Shown here piece by piece: positions 45,542 through 54,563 of a stretch of 64,000 bases of DNA. The stretch lies in the NCBI RefSeq assembly GCF_900112025.1, contig NZ_FOKL01000005.1, forward strand, positions 310,001-374,000, in the 5' to 3' direction. The position numbers and the translations under genes were made by a program. A model generated the notes under the pieces. The model did not search any database and was not told the origin of the DNA. It saw only the letters and a list, made by a program, of their open reading frames with translations. Numbering within the stretch: the stretch's first letter is position 1; each line of letters begins with the position of its first letter. The stretch comes from Janthinobacterium sp. 344 (GTDB lineage: Bacteria > Pseudomonadota > Gammaproteobacteria > Burkholderiales > Burkholderiaceae_D).

Positions 45542-46795
45542 ATGGACCATGCATGCGGCGTCGATTTCGGCACGTCAAATTCCACGGTAGGCTGGGTACG
45601 TCCCGGGCAGAGCACCATGCTCGGCCTGGAGGATGGCAAGACCACCTTGCCATCCGTCGTCTTCTTCAATGCGGAAGACGAGGAGGTCAGTTTTGGCCGC
45701 GCGGCGCTGGCCGGTTATCTGGCCGGCTATGAAGGGCGTTTGATGCGCTCGCTGAAAAGCTTGCTGGGCACCAGTCTCATCGACGGCCAGACGGAAGTGG
45801 GCGGCCGCGCGCTGCCATTCCGCATGTTGCTGGCACAATTCATCGGCGAAGTGAAACGCCGCGCCGAGCAGTCCGCCGGCCGCGAATTCTCGTCCGCCGT
45901 GTTCGGCCGTCCCGTCTTCTTTATCGACGACAACGCGCAAGCCGACCAGCTGGCGCAGGACACGCTGGCCGACGTGGCCCGTTCCGTCGGTTTCAAGGAC
46001 GTGGCCTTCCAGTTCGAACCCATCGCCGCCGCGTTCGACTACGAGTCGCAGATAGCCAGGGAAGAGCTGGTGCTGATCGCCGACATCGGCGGCGGCACGT
46101 CCGACTTTTCGCTGGTGCGCCTGTCGCCCGAGCGGGCGAAAAAAACGGAACGCCGCGACGACATCCTCGCCACGGGCGGCGTGCACATCGGCGGCACGGA
46201 CTTCGATAAATACCTGAGCCTGTCGTCCGTCATGCCTTTGCTCGGTTATGGCAGCCGCCTGCATAACAATAGCGAAGTGCCATCCAGCTATTATTTCAAC
46301 CTGGCCACCTGGCACACGATCAACCTGGCCTATACCAAGAAGATCTGGGTGCAGCTGGCCGACGTGTGCCGCGATGCGCGCGAGCAAGACAAAGTGAAAC
46401 GGCTGCAAACGCTGATCGACGAGCGCGCCGGCCACTGGCTGGCCATGAAGGTGGAGGAGGGCAAGATCGCCCTGTCGGACGCGGCCGAAGTGCAGCTGGA
46501 GCTGGACCGTTTGTCGCCCGCGCAAAGCCTGCTGCTGAAACGCGCGCAATTCGACGACGCCATCGGCCACCTGTGCGGTTCCGTGGAAGAGACCGTGCTG
46601 CGGCTGCTGCGCGACGCGGGCGTGGCGCCGGACGCCGTCGATACCGTGTTCTTCACGGGCGGCTCGAGCGGCGTGCGCCTGCTGCGCGAAAAGATCGCGG
46701 CCCTGGTGCCGGCGGCGCGCAAGGTCGAAGGAGACTTGTTCGGCAGCATCGGCGCGGGACTGGCGCTGGACGCGGTGCGTAAATTCGGTGGATAA
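45542..46795 (+). CDS. yegD: Hsp70-family chaperone, YegD-like
   Basis: A 417-residue protein with only the Hsp70 actin-like ATPase fold and no long substrate-binding domain. Phosphate-1 motif VDFGTSNSTVGW at the N-terminus, phosphate-2 DIGGGTSDFSLVRL near residue 180, adenosine motif FFTGGSSGVRLLREKI near 365, and GLALDAVRKFGG at the end. Size and motifs match Escherichia coli YegD. The start at 45542 follows a GGAAGGG ribosome site. Substrates of YegD proteins are unknown. It is followed 36 bases later by an exonuclease gene. Confidence 0.88.
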   Translation: MDHACGVDFGTSNSTVGWVRPGQSTMLGLEDGKTTLPSVVFFNAEDEEVSFGRAALAGYLAGYEGRLMRSLKSLLGTSLIDGQTEVGGRALPFRMLLAQFIGEVKRRAEQSAGREFSSAVFGRPVFFIDDNAQADQLAQDTLADVARSVGFKDVAFQFEPIAAAFDYESQIAREELVLIADIGGGTSDFSLVRLSPERAKKTERRDDILATGGVHIGGTDFDKYLSLSSVMPLLGYGSRLHNNSEVPSSYYFNLATWHTINLAYTKKIWVQLADVCRDAREQDKVKRLQTLIDERAGHWLAMKVEEGKIALSDAAEVQLELDRLSPAQSLLLKRAQFDDAIGHLCGSVEETVLRLLRDAGVAPDAVDTVFFTGGSSGVRLLREKIAALVPAARKVEGDLFGSIGAGLALDAVRKFGG

Positions 46796-46831
46796 TCCTC
46801 CCCCATTGCCGCCCTCACGAAAGAACGCCCC

Positions 46832-47461
46832 ATGCATGTGTTTGACAAACCGATCGTCATGATCGACTTCGAGACGACCGGTCTGTCTCCCGACATGGGC
46901 GACCGCATCACGGAAGTGGCGGCCCTGCGCATCGAGGGCGGGCAGATCACGGACCGCTATGTGACCCTGATCAACTGCAATGCGCGCATTCCCGCGTTCA
47001 TCACGGGCTTGACGGGCATCACGCAGGCGATGGTGGACAAGGCGCCGCCCGTGGCGGACGTCGTGCCGCAGCTGCTGGATTTTATCGGCAGCGATGCCTT
47101 GTCGGCGCACAACGCCAGTTTCGATGAAAAGTTCCTGCGCGCGGAAAGCGCCAGGCTGAACCTGGCCCCCGCGCACCAGTCGCTCGTGTGTTCGCTGAAA
47201 CTGTCGCGCCGCGTGTTTCCCGGCATGTCCAGCTACAAGCTGGGGCTGCTGTCGAGCCAGCTGGGCATCGCTTTCAAGAGCGCCGCCCACAGGGCCGAGT
47301 CCGATGCGGAAGTGGCGGCGCAAGTGCTGATCCATATCGGCCGCCATTTGCGCAGCAACTATGGCATCGCCGACGTCGATGCCGATTTGCTCGTGTCCTT
47401 GAACAAGCTGGCGGCGGCCAAGGTGCCGCAATTCCTGCAGAAACACCCGTCGCGCCGCTGA
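46832..47461 (+). CDS. DEDDh 3'-5' exonuclease
   Basis: A 209-residue DnaQ-like exonuclease. Exo I FDKPIVMIDFETTGLSPD (DxE), Exo II SAHNASFDEKFL, Exo III HRAESDAEVAAQVL (H-xxxx-D) are all present, so the four acidic residues and the histidine of the DEDDh class are intact. It trims DNA or RNA 3' ends. It lies just downstream of the YegD-like gene and is probably co-transcribed. A perfect hairpin follows its stop. Confidence 0.9.
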   Translation: MHVFDKPIVMIDFETTGLSPDMGDRITEVAALRIEGGQITDRYVTLINCNARIPAFITGLTGITQAMVDKAPPVADVVPQLLDFIGSDALSAHNASFDEKFLRAESARLNLAPAHQSLVCSLKLSRRVFPGMSSYKLGLLSSQLGIAFKSAAHRAESDAEVAAQVLIHIGRHLRSNYGIADVDADLLVSLNKLAAAKVPQFLQKHPSRR

Positions 47462-47504
47462 CGTTTCCCCGATGTTTGCCGCGCGCCAATTCTGGCGTGC
47501 AATC

Positions 47505-47527
47505 GTCCGCTTCCCTTGGAAGCGGAC
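47505..47527. terminator. Hairpin after the exonuclease gene
   Basis: GTCCGCTTCC and GGAAGCGGAC form a perfect ten-pair stem with a CTT loop, 44 bases past the exonuclease stop. There is no immediate T-run, so it may be a terminator of low efficiency or a 3'-end stabiliser. Confidence 0.5.
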
Positions 47528-47679
47528 TCATCAAAACGATGTAATTTTGTTATTTCCTTTGAGTTCGCTCAAGTCCTTTCCCCGCATCGAATTTAAAATT
47601 TAAGCAACACACGATTTCGCCGCCCTGGGCCGCCGTTTTGCGCGCGCTGCCGGCAAGCGCAATGTGGATGGGGGCGCAT

Positions 47680-49095
47680 ATGGACAAGCACCATACTGCC
47701 AGAGATAGCCACCAGGCGTATATCTGGTTCCGCACGGCTGCCGAACAGGGCAATGCCTATGCTCAATTCAACCTGGGGCTGATGTACAAGAAGGGGGAGG
47801 GTGTCGCGCACGACGATGCGCGCGCCTTTGTCTGGCTGCGCCTGGCGGCGCTGCAGGGGCTGGCATTCGCGCAAAATCACCTGGGCGCCCTGTATTACCA
47901 TGGCCGTGGCGTGGCACAGAGTGATGAAGAGGCGGTGCTGTGGTTCCGCCGCGCCGCCGCGCAGGGCGATGCGTCGGCCCAGCAAAACCTGGGCCAGATG
48001 TACCGCAAGGGAAGAGGCGTGCTGCAAAGCGACGAGCTGGCACTGGCATGGTTCTACCGCGCCTCCGAGCAGGGTGTGGCCAGCGCGCAGTCGCTGCTGG
48101 GCGAAGCGTATGCGCAGGGGCTGGGCGCGAAAAAGAACGATGCGCTGGCCCTGGCCTGGTTCCGCAAGGCCGCCTTGCAGGGCGATGCGCAGGCGCAGCT
48201 GAACCTGGGCCTCGTCTACAAGCGGGGCCAGGGCGTGGCGCAGAGCGACACGCAGGCGCTGGCCTGGTTTCGCCAGGCGGCCGCCCAAGGCCTGGCCGTG
48301 GCGCAGCGGCAGCTGGGGGTGGCCTATGCGGAAGGCCTGGGCGTGGCGCCCGACCAGCTGCGCGCCTATGCCTGGCTGCAGCGGGCCGCCGAGCAGGACG
48401 ACATGGATGCGCAGTTCAACCTGGGCGTGATGCTGGCGCGCGGGCAGGGCGTGGAGCGGGACGAGGCGCGCGCCGTGGCCTGGTACCGCCGCGCCGCCCT
48501 GCAGGGCCACTGCATGGCGCAATACAACCTGGGCGGCATGTACGCGGGCGGGCGCGGCGTTGCCTGCGACTTGCGCCAGGCGCTCGACTGGTACGCCCGG
48601 GCGGCGGCCCAAGGGGCGGCAAACGCCCAGTTCAACCTGGGCGTGATGTATGCCAATGGCCACGGCGTGGCCCGCGATGCCGTGTGCGCCGTGCACTGGT
48701 ACCGCACGGCTGCCGAGCAGGGCGATGCCAGCGCACAAAACAACCTGGGCGTCATGTATGCGAATGGCCATGGCGTGCCGCAAGACGATGGCCTGGCCGT
48801 GCACTGGTACACGCGTGCCGCCGAGCAGGGCCATGCGCTGGCCCAGTACAACCTGGGCGGCATGTACAACGGCGGACGCGGCGTGGACAAGGACCCCGTG
48901 CGCGCCTACATGTGGCTGGCGCTGGCGGCCGACGGCGGCGACGGCACGGCGGCCGGCGCGCGCGAGGCCAGCGGCGCCAAGCTGGCACCGGGGCAATTGC
49001 AGCAAGCCCGGGAGTTGATGCGGCAATGGCGTCTGGCCCATGGCCTGGCCTTGCCGCCAGTGCCGCCAGCGCCGCCAGTGCCGCCGCGCGCGTGA
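47680..49095 (+). CDS. Sel1-repeat protein
   Basis: A 471-residue protein built from about twelve 36-residue Sel1-like repeats running from residue 10 to 430, each with the pattern A-Q-x-N-L-G-x-M-Y-x-x-G-x-G-V followed by A-x-x-W-(F/Y)-R-x-A-A-x-Q-G. Such arrays form superhelical scaffolds for protein contacts. The ATG at 47680 has a GGGGG ribosome site six bases upstream; ATGs at 47662 and 47668 are alternatives. There is no signal peptide with this start. The last 40 residues are proline-rich (PPVPPAPPVPPRA). Partner unknown. Confidence 0.85.
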   Translation: MDKHHTARDSHQAYIWFRTAAEQGNAYAQFNLGLMYKKGEGVAHDDARAFVWLRLAALQGLAFAQNHLGALYYHGRGVAQSDEEAVLWFRRAAAQGDASAQQNLGQMYRKGRGVLQSDELALAWFYRASEQGVASAQSLLGEAYAQGLGAKKNDALALAWFRKAALQGDAQAQLNLGLVYKRGQGVAQSDTQALAWFRQAAAQGLAVAQRQLGVAYAEGLGVAPDQLRAYAWLQRAAEQDDMDAQFNLGVMLARGQGVERDEARAVAWYRRAALQGHCMAQYNLGGMYAGGRGVACDLRQALDWYARAAAQGAANAQFNLGVMYANGHGVARDAVCAVHWYRTAAEQGDASAQNNLGVMYANGHGVPQDDGLAVHWYTRAAEQGHALAQYNLGGMYNGGRGVDKDPVRAYMWLALAADGGDGTAAGAREASGAKLAPGQLQQARELMRQWRLAHGLALPPVPPAPPVPPRA

Positions 49096-49196
49096 GGCGG
49101 CGCCACCGTGTCGTGCGCGCCGACGCATGCGATAATGCCCCCTCGGCATGCCTTGCTCCGGCATGTGTTGGTATGCGGGACAGGGAAAGGATCGCG

Positions 49197-49673
49197 ATGG
49201 TAAGGCAGGCAGGCGAAGATGCATCCGAACAAAAGGTCATCGATGATATCGCAATACATGGCTGGCACGGCGTGTACATCGCCGGCGATGACGAGGGACC
49301 CGGCTATGCCTTCACGATAGGCGCTGGCCATAGCTTCGGCCTGCCCGAGTTTCTTATCATGGGCTTGCCGCAAGCCATGGCCCACACCATACTCGACGTG
49401 GCGCTCGATGCCGCGCGCGGCGGCGCCATCACGGATTTCACGGCCACCACGGATGCTTTGCTGCAAGGCCACCGGTGCGCCTTCGTGCGCGTGCCGCAAG
49501 CGCAGTACCGCGACTACGTCGGCTATGCGCGCTGGTATTACCAGGGCAATGATTTTAGCTTGTACCAGATCGTCTGGCCGTCGCGCGATGGGTATTTCCC
49601 GTGGGATGCGCAGGCCGGCGAAGCGTATGTCGCCAGCCAGCCACTGCTGGGGCCGGCACCGCAGGCGGCATGA
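49197..49673 (+). CDS. DUF4262-type protein
   Basis: A 158-residue soluble protein. It contains YAFTIGAGHSFGLPEFLIMGLP near residue 38, the signature of DUF4262, a family of unknown function. The ATG at 49197 has a GGGAAAGGA ribosome site; an ATG at 49173 is a weaker alternative. Its stop overlaps the next start (ATGA), so both genes are translated together. Confidence 0.82.
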   Translation: MVRQAGEDASEQKVIDDIAIHGWHGVYIAGDDEGPGYAFTIGAGHSFGLPEFLIMGLPQAMAHTILDVALDAARGGAITDFTATTDALLQGHRCAFVRVPQAQYRDYVGYARWYYQGNDFSLYQIVWPSRDGYFPWDAQAGEAYVASQPLLGPAPQAA

Positions 49674-50113
49674 CTGAGGGCATGACCGTCACGGTAGTCA
49701 CCGGCACGGCCACCGTGTGCGTGTTCGACCCGGCCGCCGTGCGCCACAGGCTGGACGACGATGGCGACTGGTGGAGCATCCCTTGCGCGGAACTGGCGGC
49801 CGTGAACGCGGGCCAGGTGGCGTTTTTCAACGTGGGCGGCGATGACGCGTATGAGGTCACGCTGCAGGCGGAACTTGCCGCGCCCCAGGTGAGCGTGCAC
49901 CTGGCCGTGCGCTCGGGCCGCGTCTACATCGGTGCGGGTGAGGACGTCACGGGTGGCGGGCTGGAGCCGGATGCCGATTGCGGCGGCCTGTTCCTGGACG
50001 TGCCCGCGGGCAGTTACTGCCTGCAGGCGCGGCGCGATGGTGCGCGCATCCGCCTGGCCTTGCTGCCCGATGCGCGTGCCAGCAATGCCTTTGACGCGCT
50101 GGTGCGCATCTAA
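49670..50113 (+). CDS. DUF6386-like protein of unknown function
   Basis: A 147-residue acidic protein, all-beta in appearance (VTVVTGTATVCVFDPAAVRHRLDDDGDWWSIP). The sequence recalls the DUF6386 family, but that is recalled from pattern and not checked. It is coupled to the DUF4262 gene by an ATGA overlap and converges on the EAL-GGDEF gene with a 45-base gap. Confidence 0.65.
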   Translation: MTEGMTVTVVTGTATVCVFDPAAVRHRLDDDGDWWSIPCAELAAVNAGQVAFFNVGGDDAYEVTLQAELAAPQVSVHLAVRSGRVYIGAGEDVTGGGLEPDADCGGLFLDVPAGSYCLQARRDGARIRLALLPDARASNAFDALVRI

Positions 50114-50158
50114 TCCAACAGTGCAAGATACAGGCGGTGCAAGGTACAGCCAGCCTGT

Positions 50159-52078
50159 CTAGGCATCCATGCGCGCCAGGCCCATGCCTTGCCGGCGGTC
50201 CAGGAACAGGCTGTTGCCGTGGATTTTCTTCGCCTGCTTTTTCGCTTCGGCCGCCCGCGTGGCGATCTGGTGGTGCGTGTAGTATTGGTGCGCCTCGACC
50301 TTGATGACGCCCAGCGATAGGCTGATGAGTGAATAAAACACTTTCTTGCCCTGCCGGTCTTCGCTGATGTAGCCGCCCCGCTCGCAGTCGCCCGGGCTGT
50401 AATAGGCGAGGATGGCGGCCGCAAAATCGTCCAGCATGGCCTGGCAGCGCGTTTCCCAATCCTCGCTCTGGAACAGGATCATGAAATCGTCGCCGCCGAT
50501 ATGGCCGATGAAATCGCGGTTCGGGTCGCAATGGCCGCTGAGGATTTCTCCCGTCAGCTGGATCACGTCGTCGCCCTTGCGGTAGCCGTACACATCGTTG
50601 AAGGGCTTGAAGTGGTCGAGGTCGCAATAGCAGACCCAGAAGCGGGTGCCGCTGTGCAGCAGGCGGTCGATATGTTCATTGATGGGCACGTTGCCGGGCA
50701 GTTGCGTCAGGGGATTGGCGTAGCGGGCCGCATTGATCTGCATCTGCGTGATTTCGCGCATCAGGTCGTGGCCCGTGCCCATGCCCAGGTAGCGGCCGTG
50801 CTCGGTAATGATGAAGCCATTGAATAAATGGTGCGCATCGGACTGCACCATGGTGTAGCTGAGTTCCTGCAAGCTGGTCTCGTGGTCGGCGACGAGGGGA
50901 TTGGCATCCATGAACAGGCTGCACGATTTCTTGCCGTACAGTTCGCGCTGATAGGGGCGGGCGAAGTGGTCGATCATCTCGAAGCGGCTGATCAGGCCCA
51001 GCGGCATGCCGTCATCGACGACGGGGATGATCATCAGCTTGGGCTCCTTCAGGAAAATCTCGTACACCTCGTTATTGTTTTTTTCCGGCGAGACGGCCGC
51101 CACCCGGTGCAGCAGCTTGCGGATGCTGGCGCCGTTCTTCTCCAGGCTGCTGCGCTGCGGATACACGGCCACGCCATGGCGTCCCAGCGCCTGCACCACT
51201 TCGGCGGGCAGGGCGCGCGCCGGCACCATGTGGGGCCGGCCCAGGTGATAGCCTTGTCCGAAGGCCACGCCCAGGTCGCGCAAGACCAGCAATTCCGTTT
51301 GCGCCTCGATGCCTTCGGCAATCACCAGGGTGCCCGACTTTTCCGCGATTTCCTGGATCGAGCGCACGAATTGCAGTTTCACGGGGTCATTGTTGATGCC
51401 CTGGATGAAATGCATGTCGATCTTCACGTATTCCGGGCGCAATTCCGACCACAGGCGCAGGCTGGAAAAGCCTTCGCCCAGGTCGTCAATGGCGATCTGG
51501 AAACCCATGTTACGGTAATGCAGCACCGCTTCGCGCATCAGCTCGTAGTCATAAGTGGGCTGGTTTTCCGTCAGCTCGATGATGACCCGGTCCGGATTGA
51601 TGCCGATGTGCTCGATGTATTCCAGCGTCTCGCCATGGCGCGCATTGCGCACCAGCAAGCATTCGGGGCTGACGTTGAGGAACAGCTTGCCCGGCAGCTG
51701 CAACTCGGCAAAGCGTTCGAGCACCACCTGGCGGCACAGGTGCTCCACTTCCAGGGTCAGGTCATGCGCGCGCGCCACCTTGAACAGGTTCATCGGTGCA
51801 TGCAGGGGGCTGTCCGATGGCCCCCGGATCAAGCCTTCGTAGCCGATGATCTCGCCGCTTTGCATGTGGATGATGGGCTGGAACAGGGCACTGAGCTTGC
51901 GGCCGGCCAGGATCTCGTGCAAGGCATCCGTCCCTTCGATGCTCATGGCGGCCGCTGGCGGCTTCAGGTAGGCAACGTTCGTTGGCATCGCGCCGGGCGG
52001 CGCGGCGGTGGCGGTGGGGAGGGCGAGAGTGTGCATAGGCGGACGTGGCGGCACGGCCTCTGGACGGGCCATGAACAT
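50159..52078 (-). CDS. EAL-CBS-GGDEF cyclic-di-GMP signalling protein
   Basis: A 639-residue cytoplasmic protein. EAL domain about 55-300: the catalytic set is complete (EGLIRG, NVSPE, IIELTEN, DDLGEGFSS, YVKIDM, AEGIE, GQGYHLGRP), so phosphodiesterase activity is likely. CBS pair about 320-450. GGDEF domain about 460-625: the signature reads GGDDF, with Asp replacing the catalytic Glu, and no RxxD I-site precedes it, so cyclase activity is doubtful; GGDDF may bind GTP and regulate the EAL. Alternative downstream starts exist (MHTLALP). The order EAL-CBS-GGDEF is a known arrangement in Proteobacteria. Confidence 0.9.
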   Translation of the reverse strand: MFMARPEAVPPRPPMHTLALPTATAAPPGAMPTNVAYLKPPAAAMSIEGTDALHEILAGRKLSALFQPIIHMQSGEIIGYEGLIRGPSDSPLHAPMNLFKVARAHDLTLEVEHLCRQVVLERFAELQLPGKLFLNVSPECLLVRNARHGETLEYIEHIGINPDRVIIELTENQPTYDYELMREAVLHYRNMGFQIAIDDLGEGFSSLRLWSELRPEYVKIDMHFIQGINNDPVKLQFVRSIQEIAEKSGTLVIAEGIEAQTELLVLRDLGVAFGQGYHLGRPHMVPARALPAEVVQALGRHGVAVYPQRSSLEKNGASIRKLLHRVAAVSPEKNNNEVYEIFLKEPKLMIIPVVDDGMPLGLISRFEMIDHFARPYQRELYGKKSCSLFMDANPLVADHETSLQELSYTMVQSDAHHLFNGFIITEHGRYLGMGTGHDLMREITQMQINAARYANPLTQLPGNVPINEHIDRLLHSGTRFWVCYCDLDHFKPFNDVYGYRKGDDVIQLTGEILSGHCDPNRDFIGHIGGDDFMILFQSEDWETRCQAMLDDFAAAILAYYSPGDCERGGYISEDRQGKKVFYSLISLSLGVIKVEAHQYYTHHQIATRAAEAKKQAKKIHGNSLFLDRRQGMGLARMDA

Positions 52079-52360
52079 GTTGCCGATAGTAAAGATGATT
52101 TATGACCGCTTGATGAAACGACTTTGCTTTTGATAATGTTTCTTGTGTGAACGTCAGTTTGCCGATTCCGCCGAAAGCGAGATTTATCATGGCCGGTTCT
52201 TGGAATTGCCCAAACAAAAGATGGGAAAATCATCAGATAACTGTGCTTTAAAAGTGCCAATCCGCGCTATGATTTCTCTTGGCGAAAGTCAACATAGGCA
52301 GCCGCAGAGTTTGCTTGAGCGGCATGCTTTCCCCGACATCCAACAATGAGACAAGAACCC

Positions 52361-54556
52361 ATGCAATTACGTAGTGCAACCCTCATATTCAGCTTGCTGG
52401 CCGCATTCGGTGGCAACGCCCTGGCCCAGACCGCTCCAGCCGCCGCTTGCCCTGCCGGCGATGGCGCGCCCGTGGCATATCCGGTCAGTAAAAAAGTCGA
52501 CCAGCAAGACAGCTACTTCGGCACCACCATCGCCGATCCATACCGCTGGCTGGAAGATGCCAACAGCGCGGAAACGGGGGAATGGGTCGTGGCGCAAAAC
52601 AAGCTGACGCAAGCGTACCTGGGCACCATTCCCGAGCGCGCGGCGATCAAGCAGCGCCTGACCAAGCTGTGGAACTATGAGCGTTTCTCTACGCCGACCA
52701 AGCAGGGCGGCCGTTATTTCTACAGCCGCAACGACGGCTTGCAAAACCAGGCCGTGCTGTACACGGTGAAAAAACTGACGGACGAGCCGCGTCTGCTGCT
52801 CGACCCGAACACGCTGTCGAGCGACGGCACGGTGGCGCTGGCCGGCACCTCGATCAGCCCGAACGGCAAGTACCTGGCGTATGCCACGGCCGCTTCCGGT
52901 TCCGACTGGAACGAATGGAAAGTGCGCGACATCGAAACGGGCAAGGATTTGACGGACCACATCCAGTGGGCCAAGTTCTCGGGCGCCTCGTGGACCAAGG
53001 ACAACAGCGGTTTCTTCTACAGCCGCTATGACGCGCCGAACGAAGCGACCAAGCTGGCCGATATCAATTACTTCCAGAAATTGTACTTCCACAAGATCGG
53101 CACGCCGCAAAGCGACGACGTGCTGGTCTTCGACCGTCCCGACCAGAAGGAATGGGCGTTTGGCGGCAGCGTCGTCAGCGATGACGGCAATTACCTGATC
53201 ATCACGGCTACGCAGGGCACGGAACGCAAGAACCGCGTCTTCTACAAGGACTTGCGCCAGAAGAACGCCAAGGTCGTGGGCTTGCTCGAAGCGTTCGACG
53301 CGTCGTACGCGTTCATCGACAATGACGGCCCCGTGTTCTTCTTCAAGACGGACAACAATGCGCCGAAATCGCGCGTGATCGCCATCGACACGCGCAAGCC
53401 CGCGCCCGCCGATTGGAAGGAAATCGTGCCGCAAAGCGCGGAAACCCTCGTCGCCGTCAACCTGATCAACAACCAGCTGGTGCTCGACTACCTGAAAGAT
53501 GCGCAAACGCAGATCAAGATCGTCGACCTGAAGGGCAAGCCGGTGCGCGAAGTGACCTTGCCGGGCATCGGTTCGGCCGGCGGCTTTGCGGGCAAGCGTG
53601 GCGACACGGAAACGTTCTACTCGTTTACCAGCTTCACGACGCCCGCCACCATCTACCGCTACGACATGAAATCGGGCAAGAGCACGGTGTACCGCCAGCC
53701 GAAGGTCGATTTCGACCCGAACGCCTTTGAAACGCGCCAGCAGTTCTTCACCAGCCGCGACGGCACCAAGGTGCCGATGTTCATCGTCTCGAAAAAAGGC
53801 ATGAAGCTCGACGGCACCAACCCGACGTATCTGTACGGCTATGGCGGCTTCAATATTTCGCTCACGCCGAGCTTCTCCGTGGCCAATCTTGCCTGGGTGG
53901 AAATGGGCGGCGTCTACGTGATGGCCAACCTGCGCGGCGGCGGCGAATACGGCGAAGCGTGGCACCAGGCCGGTACCAAGCTGAACAAACAAAACGTGTT
54001 CGACGACTTTATCGGCGCGGCGCAATGGCTGGTGGACAACAAGGTCACTTCGCCATCGAAGCTGGCGATCGGCGGCGGCAGCAATGGCGGCTTGCTGGTG
54101 GGCGCGGCCATGACGCAGCGTCCCGACCTGTTCGCCGCGGCGATTCCGCAAGTGGGCGTGCTCGACATGCTGCGCTTCCACAAGTTCACCGTGGGCTGGG
54201 GCTGGGTGCCTGACTATGGCTCGTCGGACGATGCCGAGCAGTTCAAGGCGCTGGTGAAATACTCGCCGCTGCATAACCTGAAGGCGGGCGGCTGCTATCC
54301 GGCCACCATGATCACCACGGCCGACCATGACGACCGCGTGGTGCCGGCGCACAGCTTCAAGTTCGCCGCCGCCGCCCAGGCAGCGCAAGGCGGCGCGGCG
54401 CCCGTGCTGATCCGCATCGACAGCAAGGCGGGCCATGGCGCCGGCAAGCCGACGACCAAGCAGATCGAAGAAGTGGCGGACCGCTGGGGCTTCCTCAGCC
54501 GTTCGCTGAAGATGACGCCGGCAGTGGCGGAGCCGGCCAAGGTGGCGGCGCAGTAA
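52361..54556 (+). CDS. Secreted prolyl oligopeptidase (S9A)
   Basis: A 731-residue serine peptidase. The ATG at 52361 opens a signal peptide (LIFSLLAAFGGNALAQ, cleaved near residue 24); the in-frame ATG at 52346 would add five residues. The beta-propeller occupies about 70-450; the catalytic domain has GGSNGGLLVGAAM (Ser near 570), Asp in TADHDDRV and His in KAGHGAGK. The enzyme cleaves after proline in short peptides, here in the periplasm. Its stop lies 12 bases from an inverted-repeat element shared with the convergent radical SAM gene. Confidence 0.92.
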   Translation: MQLRSATLIFSLLAAFGGNALAQTAPAAACPAGDGAPVAYPVSKKVDQQDSYFGTTIADPYRWLEDANSAETGEWVVAQNKLTQAYLGTIPERAAIKQRLTKLWNYERFSTPTKQGGRYFYSRNDGLQNQAVLYTVKKLTDEPRLLLDPNTLSSDGTVALAGTSISPNGKYLAYATAASGSDWNEWKVRDIETGKDLTDHIQWAKFSGASWTKDNSGFFYSRYDAPNEATKLADINYFQKLYFHKIGTPQSDDVLVFDRPDQKEWAFGGSVVSDDGNYLIITATQGTERKNRVFYKDLRQKNAKVVGLLEAFDASYAFIDNDGPVFFFKTDNNAPKSRVIAIDTRKPAPADWKEIVPQSAETLVAVNLINNQLVLDYLKDAQTQIKIVDLKGKPVREVTLPGIGSAGGFAGKRGDTETFYSFTSFTTPATIYRYDMKSGKSTVYRQPKVDFDPNAFETRQQFFTSRDGTKVPMFIVSKKGMKLDGTNPTYLYGYGGFNISLTPSFSVANLAWVEMGGVYVMANLRGGGEYGEAWHQAGTKLNKQNVFDDFIGAAQWLVDNKVTSPSKLAIGGGSNGGLLVGAAMTQRPDLFAAAIPQVGVLDMLRFHKFTVGWGWVPDYGSSDDAEQFKALVKYSPLHNLKAGGCYPATMITTADHDDRVVPAHSFKFAAAAQAAQGGAAPVLIRIDSKAGHGAGKPTTKQIEEVADRWGFLSRSLKMTPAVAEPAKVAAQ

Positions 54557-54563
54557 GTCTTAT

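Noticed and set aside
47680-49095. Tandem DNA repeat or CRISPR-like array
   Set aside because: The periodic signal is protein-level (Sel1 repeats of 36 residues) with diverged DNA, not identical repeats with spacers.
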